Shown here one piece after another: positions 5,030 through 9,863 of a stretch of 9,863 nucleotides of DNA. Each line of letters opens with the position of its first letter. The stretch's first letter is position 1. The DNA comes from an uncultured Pseudomonadota bacterium (GTDB lineage: Bacteria; Pseudomonadota; Gammaproteobacteria; Methylococcales; Methylomonadaceae): contig CAIVBX010000347.1 of the NCBI GenBank assembly GCA_903904275.1, positions 1 through 9,863 on the forward strand, given 5' to 3'. Below the pieces are notes generated by a model. It ran no database searches and was not told where the DNA came from. It saw nothing but the letters and a program-made list of their open reading frames with translations. A program made the position numbers and the translations under genes.

Positions 5030-6499
5030 ATGCAAATTATTCAAGAAGCGTTGACGTTTGATGATGTTTTACTCGTTCCTGCGCATTCGACGGTTTTGCC
5101 GCGCGAAGTATCGATGCAAACGAAATTAACACGCGGTATTTCATTAAATATCCCGTTAATTTCAGCCGCAATGGATACTGTCACAGAAGCACGTTTAGCG
5201 ATTGCGATTGCACAAGAAGGTGGCATTGGCATTATTCATAAAAATATGACTGTTGAGCAACAAGCTAACGAAGTGCATCGTGTCAAAAAATATGAATCGG
5301 GAGTAATTAAAGATCCCATCACCGTTACACCAGTTGCTAGTATTCGAGATGTTTTACAACTTACTAAATCAAAAGGTATTTCAGGTGTTCCTGTTGTTGA
5401 TGGTGATGAATTAGTTGGCATCGTCACAAGCCGCGATTTACGTTTTGAAACGCGATTCGATGAACCAGTTTCATCTGTTATGACACCTAAAGAGCGTTTA
5501 ATTACTGTCAATGAAAATGCAGATAGAAAAGAAGTTTTAGCGTTATTGCATAAACATCGCATTGAAAAAGTGTTAGTCGTCAATGATAAATTCCATTTAC
5601 GCGGTTTAATTACGGTTAAGGATATTCAAAAAGCGAAAGATTATCCCAATGCGTGCAAAGATGAATGGGAACGTTTGCGTGTGGGTGCTGCGGTTGGCAC
5701 AGGTTACGATACTGAAGAACGTGTTGCTGCATTGGTTGATGCGGGTGTTGATGTCATTATCGTAGACACCGCGCACGGACATTCACAAGGTGTTTTAGAC
5801 CGTGTACGTTGGGTAAAACAAAATTATCCGAATTTACAAGTGATTGGTGGCAATATCGCTACGGCTGAAGCGGCTTTAGCTTTAGTTGACGCAGGTGCGG
5901 ATGGTGTAAAAGTTGGCATTGGTCCTGGTTCAATTTGTACCACACGCATTGTCGCGGGTGTTGGTGTGCCACAAATTACGGCAGTGAGCAATGTCGCCGA
6001 CGCATTAAAAGGCACGGGTATTCCGTTAATTGCTGATGGCGGTGTCCGTTATTCTGGTGACGTTGCAAAAGCCTTAGCTGCGGGGGCTTATGCGATTATG
6101 TTAGGTGGCATGTTTGCTGGTACAGAAGAAGCACCCGGCGAAGTTGAATTGTTTCAAGGTCGTTCATACAAATCCTATCGCGGCATGGGTTCACTTGGTG
6201 CAATGTCACAAGCGCAAGGTTCAAGCGACAGATATTTTCAAGAAGAGTCGGCGGATACGGTGGAAAAATTAGTTCCCGAAGGTATTGAAGGACGTGTACC
6301 TTATAAAGGCTCAATGCTTGCCGTAATTCATCAGTTATTAGGTGGCATTCGTGCCAGTATGGGTTATACAGGTTGTGCCACAATTGAAATCATGCACGAA
6401 AAAGCACAGTTTGTGCGAGTGACTTCTGCGGGAATGCGTGAAAGTCATGTTCACGATGTAACGATTACAAAAGAAGCACCAAATTACCGAATGGAATAA
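5030..6499 (+). CDS. guaB: Inosine-5'-monophosphate dehydrogenase
   Basis: A 489-residue cytoplasmic enzyme oxidising IMP to XMP with NAD+, the committed step to guanine nucleotides; normally a homotetramer. The N-terminus QEALTFDDVLLVPAHS is typical, as is DTVTEARLAIAIAQEGGIGI. Two CBS domains occupy about 95-205 (VVDGDELVGIVTSRDLR; KVLVVNDKFHLRGLITVKDI) and in this family bind regulatory nucleotides. The barrel resumes with IIVDTAHGHS, then GIGPGSICTTR with the catalytic Cys303, the IADGGVRYSGD phosphate-binding segment, YRGMGSLGAM, and the mobile flap with VPEGIEGRVPYKG. All catalytic landmarks are present and the length is normal. guaA, which often follows guaB, is absent here; a terminator and the convergent pqqB follow instead. 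Confidence 0.97.
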   Translation: MQIIQEALTFDDVLLVPAHSTVLPREVSMQTKLTRGISLNIPLISAAMDTVTEARLAIAIAQEGGIGIIHKNMTVEQQANEVHRVKKYESGVIKDPITVTPVASIRDVLQLTKSKGISGVPVVDGDELVGIVTSRDLRFETRFDEPVSSVMTPKERLITVNENADRKEVLALLHKHRIEKVLVVNDKFHLRGLITVKDIQKAKDYPNACKDEWERLRVGAAVGTGYDTEERVAALVDAGVDVIIVDTAHGHSQGVLDRVRWVKQNYPNLQVIGGNIATAEAALALVDAGADGVKVGIGPGSICTTRIVAGVGVPQITAVSNVADALKGTGIPLIADGGVRYSGDVAKALAAGAYAIMLGGMFAGTEEAPGEVELFQGRSYKSYRGMGSLGAMSQAQGSSDRYFQEESADTVEKLVPEGIEGRVPYKGSMLAVIHQLLGGIRASMGYTGCATIEIMHEKAQFVRVTSAGMRESHVHDVTITKEAPNYRME

Positions 6500-6514
6500 T
6501 TTTTTGATAACGAC

Positions 6515-6554
6515 AAAAAACGCTTTGATTGATTTGGAAATCAAAGCGTTTTTT
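6515..6554. terminator. Bidirectional terminator between guaB and pqqB
   Basis: AAAAAACGCTTTGATT (6515-6530) and AATCAAAGCGTTTTTT (6539-6554) form a perfect 16-bp stem with an 8-nt loop. The A/T ends provide a U-tract in both directions. It starts 16 bp after the guaB stop and ends 17 bp before the pqqB stop, so it serves both convergent genes. Confidence 0.88.
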
Positions 6555-6570
6555 GGTGCAAAATAACAAA

Positions 6571-7482
6571 TTAGAGTTCAATTTCTAAACCATCAAAAGC
6601 CACTTCAATTCCAGCGGTATCGAGAATTTTACGTTCAGGCGAATCGTTATCTAAAATTGGATTTGTGTTGTTAATGTGAATCAAAATTTTTCGAGCATTT
6701 TTAACATTATTTAAAACATCAATCATGCCGCCTTCCCCAGATTGCGGCAAATGTCCGATTTCCAGCGCGTGTTTATGGCTAATTCCTTGCGTGACCATTT
6801 CGTCATCCGTCCAAAAAGTACCATCAACAAGCAAACAATCCACACTTTGCAATGCGTCCATAACGTGCGGTTCGATTTCGCCTAAACCTGGTGAATAAAA
6901 CACTTTTTTACCTGTCGAAATCTGCTCAATAATCACACCGATATTATCGCCTTTATGTGGATCGTGACGATGTGGCGAATACGGTGGAGCTTTACTTTTC
7001 AAAGCTTGAGTGTAAAAACGTAAATCGGCAATTTGTGGAATCTCAAAACTGCTGCCATCAACAGGAATGTCGTGATGATTCACGGTACAGTAATCTTTCA
7101 ACATATTAAAAAGCGGAAAACCTGTCGTTAAATCTTGTTTGACCATGTCAGTGCAATAAATATCGAGCGGTTTGCCTTCGCGTAACATCAATAAACCAGT
7201 GGTGTGGTCAATTTGGCTATCAATCAACATAATCGCTTTGATGCCAGTGTCACGAATGCCATTTTGTGGTTGAATCGCGGGGAATGCTTCCAACTGAGAG
7301 CGAATATCAGGCGACGCATTAAACAATAACCAATTTTTATTATCTGTGCTGATAGCAATCGATGATTGTGTTCTTGCTGTGCCATTCATTTCACTACGTC
7401 GAATCCGATGGCAATTATGACAATTACAATTCCATTGTGGAAAACCACCGCCAGCACCTGAACCTAAAACTCTAATTTTCAT
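6571..7482 (-). CDS. pqqB: Pyrroloquinoline quinone biosynthesis protein PqqB
   Basis: A 303-residue metallo-beta-lactamase-fold protein of PQQ synthesis, considered to oxidise a tyrosine-derived intermediate cut from the PqqA peptide. The ATG at 7482 gives the conserved start MKIRVLGSGAGGGFPQWNC followed by the CxCxxC zinc site (Cys18, Cys20, Cys23). Other family landmarks are NASPDIRSQ, the modified metal motif DSQIDHTTGLL, YSPGLGEIEPHV, DCLLVDGTFWTDDEM, GISHKHALEIGHLPQSG and KILIHINNTNPIL. The frame extends to an ATG at 7524, but that adds 14 unrelated residues overlapping a terminator-like hairpin, so 7482 is preferred. pqqA lies 78 bp upstream on the same strand. The next gene downstream is convergent guaB, so pqqC, pqqD and pqqE are not linked here. 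Confidence 0.95.
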   Translation of the reverse strand: MKIRVLGSGAGGGFPQWNCNCHNCHRIRRSEMNGTARTQSSIAISTDNKNWLLFNASPDIRSQLEAFPAIQPQNGIRDTGIKAIMLIDSQIDHTTGLLMLREGKPLDIYCTDMVKQDLTTGFPLFNMLKDYCTVNHHDIPVDGSSFEIPQIADLRFYTQALKSKAPPYSPHRHDPHKGDNIGVIIEQISTGKKVFYSPGLGEIEPHVMDALQSVDCLLVDGTFWTDDEMVTQGISHKHALEIGHLPQSGEGGMIDVLNNVKNARKILIHINNTNPILDNDSPERKILDTAGIEVAFDGLEIEL

Positions 7483-7509
7483 TGTGTAATCTCGTAAAAA
7501 TAAAACTCG

Positions 7510-7536
7510 AAAAAAAAGGGGCAATTCGCCCCTTTT
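7510..7536 (-). terminator. Hairpin with U-tract between pqqA and pqqB (likely partial terminator)
   Basis: On the minus strand AAAAGGGGC (7536-7528) pairs with GCCCCTTTT (7522-7514) across a GAATT loop and runs into eight T residues. Its GC-rich stem core is the strongest in the window. It is placed 24 bp after the pqqA stop and about 27 bp before the pqqB ATG. Such a site would keep pqqA, a stoichiometric substrate, more abundant than the enzymes encoded downstream, as known for other pqq operons; partial read-through is inferred. Confidence 0.8.
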
Positions 7537-7560
7537 CTTTTATTTAAAACTCGTTAGAAA

Positions 7561-7635
7561 TTAACGGTTATAAATGTACATAGTAACTTCAAAACCGAAA
7601 CGTAAATCGGTGTAGCTTGGTGTTTCCCATTTCAT
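7561..7635 (-). CDS. pqqA: PQQ precursor peptide PqqA
   Basis: A 24-residue peptide, too short for usual ORF cut-offs, that supplies the Glu and Tyr from which pyrroloquinoline quinone is made. It begins MKWETPSYTDLR and ends in VTMYIYNR; the core is FGFEVTMY. Glu16 and Tyr20 stand in the invariant E-x-x-x-Y spacing that PqqE cross-links with PqqD as chaperone. Length and sequence match the short PqqA peptides of gammaproteobacteria. A good ribosome site, AGAGG, lies about 8 nt before the ATG (minus-strand AGAGGTCACGATTATG). pqqB follows on the same strand after a terminator-like hairpin, and a plausible promoter lies about 60 bp upstream. The reading is essentially certain because family residues, ribosome site and neighbour agree. 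Confidence 0.96.
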   Translation of the reverse strand: MKWETPSYTDLRFGFEVTMYIYNR

Positions 7636-7697
7636 AATCGTGACCTCTGAAAGTTTTTATAATTGGATGTTTAGCTTGGTAAATCAAAGCTGGCGCA

Positions 7698-7726
7698 AGT
7701 ATAAAAGGATTCTTTTTTTTACGCAA
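7698..7726 (-). promoter_or_regulatory. Predicted promoter of pqqA
   Basis: On the minus strand TTGCGT (7726-7721) and TATACT (7703-7698) are 17 bp apart; the -10 matches consensus at five positions, the -35 only at three. An A-run of eight bases occupies the start of the spacer. Transcription would start near 7691, giving a leader of about 55 nt before pqqA. The call rests on spacing and the -10 box. Confidence 0.4.
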
Positions 7727-7746
7727 CTTGTAGGAATTACGCGAAA

Positions 7747-7860
7747 TTACAACTCGCGCATTGCACTAAATTTAATATCGAGATAACGCTCTTCGGCGAG
7801 TTGCAAATTCCACGACTATTCGCCCATATAGGGAATTGCATCATAAAACAGATTTATCTC
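7747..7860 (-). pseudogene. Possible C-terminal remnant of an unrecognised gene, in frame after the chemoreceptor stop
   Basis: Directly after the chemoreceptor TAG (7863-7861) the same minus-strand frame reads EINLFYDAIPYMGE, a second TAG (7818-7816), then SWNLQLAEERYLDIKFSAMR, EL and a TAA (7749-7747). The second segment has protein-like composition with an amphipathic helix. I do not recognise a family. It may be the tail of a gene whose 5' part was lost, or chance. Chemoreceptors commonly end at a D-E-x-G-F-V-x-F tail as here, so the first TAG looks like the genuine chemoreceptor end. An inverted repeat, CAACTCGC (7750-7757) and GCGAGTTG (7796-7803), lies inside. Confidence 0.28.
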
Positions 7861-9732
7861 CTAAAAATGTACAAATCCAGCTTCATCGACTGGGTGTTTA
7901 ATGGCTGTCGGTGTCATTTTTCTAACAGGAGGTTTTGAACGCTTGATGCCCGAAGTCGTTGCCGAATCATCCACCTTGAAGAATGAAATCAAATCTTGCA
8001 ATTGTGCAGCTTGTCCGCTCATTTCTTCTGAAGTTGCAGCCAACTGTTCTGATGATGCCGCATTTTGTTGAGTGACTTGGTTAAGTTGATTTACCGCCAC
8101 ATTGATTTGATTAACGCCTGTTGATTGCTCTTCTGATGCTGCTGTAATTTCTTGTACTAAACTGGAGGTTTTTTGAATCGATGGAACAATCGTGTCGAGT
8201 AATTTGCCCGCCGTTTCTGCTCTGCTGACACTGTTTTCAGCTAGCTCACCAATTTCCTTTGCGGCAACTTGACTACGTTCAGCCAATTTACGAACTTCCG
8301 CCGCGACGACCGCAAAACCTTTTCCATGTTCACCCGCTCGTGCCGCTTCAATGGCTGCATTTAATGCGAGTAGATTGGTTTGATAGGCGATGTCATCGAT
8401 GATACCAATTTTCCCCGCAATACTTTTCATCGCGCTAACCGTTTCTTTTACCGCTTCACCGCCTTGAACTGCTTCGCTACTGGCTTTCGATGCCATACCG
8501 TCGGTGACTTTTGCATTTTCAGCATTCTGGTTAATCGATGCGGACATTTCTTCAATTGACGCGCTAGTTTCTTCAACGCTTGCTGCTTGTTCATTAGTTG
8601 CTTGACTCATGTTTTCAGCTGTTGCCGACACTTCTTCGGCAGCGGATGCAATGTTAGAAGCCGACGCATTCACTTCGCTGATGATTTGTGAAAGTTTGCT
8701 GACGGTGTTGTTGAGACTTTGTTTAACTTGGTCGAATGAGCCTTGATATTCGCGGGTGACTGTCTGTGTCAAATCGCCTTTTTCCAATGCTTTTGACACT
8801 TGAATCGTGTCCTTGAAAGCGGTATCGACGGTGTCGGACAATTGATTGAGCAATTCGGATAATTCTTTGGTGTAACCTTTCTTACTCTCCAAATTCATCT
8901 TGGTGTTGAAATCGCCCTTGTTCGCTAAGGCGACGATATTTTTGATTTCTGTGACAATTCCAAAGATATTGTTTTGCATATCTTTCATCGCCGCTAACAA
9001 CTGCCCCATTTCATCAGTGCTATCAACTTGAATGTTAGTTGTTAAATCACCTTCAGCAATTTTTTTTGCGGCATTGACAGCTACATTCAATGGTTGCGTG
9101 ATAGAACGTGTCACCCAAAAAGCAAAACCTATTGCTATGAAGATAGCAATTCCTCCCACTATAAACATCAAATTTCGACCTGCCTCATAAGCATCTGATA
9201 CTGTTTTTGCCGCTGCTTTATCGTCTTCTACTTGTGCTTGTTGGTAGTCATGAAGGGTATTTACCCAGTTAGCAAACAGTGGGGCTGTAGTACCAATTAA
9301 CAAATCACGCGCCTCATCGTTTTTACTGGCGACTGCCAATTCTATAACCTTAGCATTTGAGTTTCGGGCAATAACGGCTGCTTCATCAATGGCTTTCCGA
9401 AAACGTTTGTCATCTTCGTTAGGCGGAAATTTTTCGACATCTTCGCGGGCTTTATCGTAAGCGGCATACGCTTTATTCATTTTTTCCAAATCTGGAGGTG
9501 ATCCATTACGCATCAAAATAAGACTACGAGTCACACGAGAGACAATATGGATATTTTCGACCATAGTGTTATACAAGGCTGTTTTAACGTTGTTGTTATG
9601 AACAATCATATCTACATTGTCATTTTGAGAGCTTAACTTGCTGACACCGCTCACAATCATGATAATCATCAATAACACTATCACACCAAAACCTAAGCCA
9701 AGACGTGTTCCTATTTTCATATTTTTAAACAT
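7861..9732 (-). CDS. Methyl-accepting chemotaxis protein with three HAMP-like units
   Basis: A 623-residue chemoreceptor that senses an unknown ligand and controls CheA/CheW at the inner membrane. The ATG at 9732 is preferred because GGGGTGA lies at 9746-9740, well spaced for a ribosome site; in-frame GTG (9741) and ATG (9738) overlap it. Domains: transmembrane helix 1 about 11-32, a helical periplasmic domain about 33-187 (probably four-helix bundle), transmembrane helix 2 about 188-208, and HAMP about 209-262. Two further HAMP-like units follow to about 355, then the signalling hairpin. The tip is highly conserved: IIDDIAYQTNLLALNAAIEA, then RAGEHGKGFAVVAAEVRKLA, about 444-484. Flanking helices carry EE/QE-type methylation candidates (for example ASVEETSASIEEM). 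The C-terminus ends GFVHF and lacks an NWETF-type CheR-binding tail. No che gene is adjacent, so it looks like an orphan receptor gene. Confidence 0.95.
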   Translation of the reverse strand: MFKNMKIGTRLGLGFGVIVLLMIIMIVSGVSKLSSQNDNVDMIVHNNNVKTALYNTMVENIHIVSRVTRSLILMRNGSPPDLEKMNKAYAAYDKAREDVEKFPPNEDDKRFRKAIDEAAVIARNSNAKVIELAVASKNDEARDLLIGTTAPLFANWVNTLHDYQQAQVEDDKAAAKTVSDAYEAGRNLMFIVGGIAIFIAIGFAFWVTRSITQPLNVAVNAAKKIAEGDLTTNIQVDSTDEMGQLLAAMKDMQNNIFGIVTEIKNIVALANKGDFNTKMNLESKKGYTKELSELLNQLSDTVDTAFKDTIQVSKALEKGDLTQTVTREYQGSFDQVKQSLNNTVSKLSQIISEVNASASNIASAAEEVSATAENMSQATNEQAASVEETSASIEEMSASINQNAENAKVTDGMASKASSEAVQGGEAVKETVSAMKSIAGKIGIIDDIAYQTNLLALNAAIEAARAGEHGKGFAVVAAEVRKLAERSQVAAKEIGELAENSVSRAETAGKLLDTIVPSIQKTSSLVQEITAASEEQSTGVNQINVAVNQLNQVTQQNAASSEQLAATSEEMSGQAAQLQDLISFFKVDDSATTSGIKRSKPPVRKMTPTAIKHPVDEAGFVHF

Positions 9733-9759
9733 TTTCATCACCCCATAGAAGAAATAAAT

Positions 9760-9817
9760 TTGACTGGGTGAGCGAGCGTTTTAGGATTTTGATTGACTGA
9801 TTGACTGATTGACTGGG
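9760..9817. repeat. Octamer tandem repeat flanked by a direct repeat upstream of the chemoreceptor gene
   Basis: GATTGACT occurs three times head to tail at 9791-9798, 9799-9806 and 9807-9814. TTGACTGGG occurs at 9760-9768 and again at 9809-9817, where it ends the array. The block lies 28-85 bp upstream of the chemoreceptor ATG and so inside its likely promoter or leader. Copy number of such short arrays can vary by slippage. Whether it affects expression is unknown; on the plus strand each unit contains TTGACT, close to a -35 box, but no gene on that strand follows within the window. Confidence 0.75.
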
Positions 9818-9863
9818 ACATTTTTGTGTTCCTTGTTGTGAAAATTTACTTTATGGATGGACG

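Noticed and set aside
5041..6544. Several minus-strand frames of 63-115 codons over guaB
   Set aside because: All lie opposite the intact, highly conserved guaB gene; the last one also crosses the bidirectional terminator.
7483..7524. Upstream ATG extension of pqqB
   Set aside because: The 14 added residues are not part of the conserved PqqB start, and the extension begins within the hairpin between pqqA and pqqB.
9791..9814. CRISPR-like or iteron-like array
   Set aside because: The units are 8 bp, contiguous and only three in number, without spacers or a replication gene.

Overview
The window is AT-rich and reads as a gammaproteobacterial chromosome. It carries RluC, UbiC and IMP dehydrogenase of gammaproteobacterial type, a 24-residue PqqA with its PqqB, and the NiFe-hydrogenase maturation pair HypC/HypD. 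A ubiquinone-using gammaproteobacterium that makes PQQ and assembles a NiFe hydrogenase fits, for example from Methylococcales or Beggiatoa-like Thiotrichales. The assignment is inferred from gene content and composition only; no marker fixes the genus.

Layout. Bases 1-1100 are a decayed accessory stretch. It holds a broken IS630-type transposase N-terminus running off the left edge (minus strand). Next is a 5'-truncated protein with an Ig-like domain, carrying one in-frame stop and ending in a hairpin terminator, then about 300 bp with no convincing gene. Bases 1049-2048 hold a membrane-anchored DNA/RNA non-specific endonuclease (plus strand), preceded by a promoter, an inverted repeat and a strong terminator-like hairpin. 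Its 3' end overlaps hypD tail to tail. A tightly packed minus-strand cluster follows: rluC, ubiC, hypC, hypD (4924 down to 2039). guaB is divergent from rluC (plus, 5030-6499) and convergent with pqqB, with one bidirectional terminator between them. pqqA and pqqB (minus, 7635 down to 6571) are separated by a terminator-like hairpin. A methyl-accepting chemotaxis protein with three HAMP-like units (minus, 9732 down to 7861) lies upstream of pqqA, with an octamer tandem repeat in its upstream region.

How the genes work together. pqqA (peptide precursor) and pqqB act in PQQ synthesis, but pqqC, pqqD and pqqE are not in the window. hypC and hypD form the Fe(CN)2CO assembly complex for NiFe hydrogenase, but no other hyp gene or hydrogenase subunit is here. 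ubiC makes 4-hydroxybenzoate for ubiquinone, guaB commits IMP to guanine nucleotides and rluC modifies 23S rRNA; these are core functions. The most notable points are the pqqA gene too short for usual ORF cut-offs with a likely attenuator before pqqB, the hairpin-containing nuclease leader, the isolated pqqAB and hypCD pairs, and the decayed left end. I found no CRISPR array, tRNA or rRNA, and no clearly new multi-gene system.
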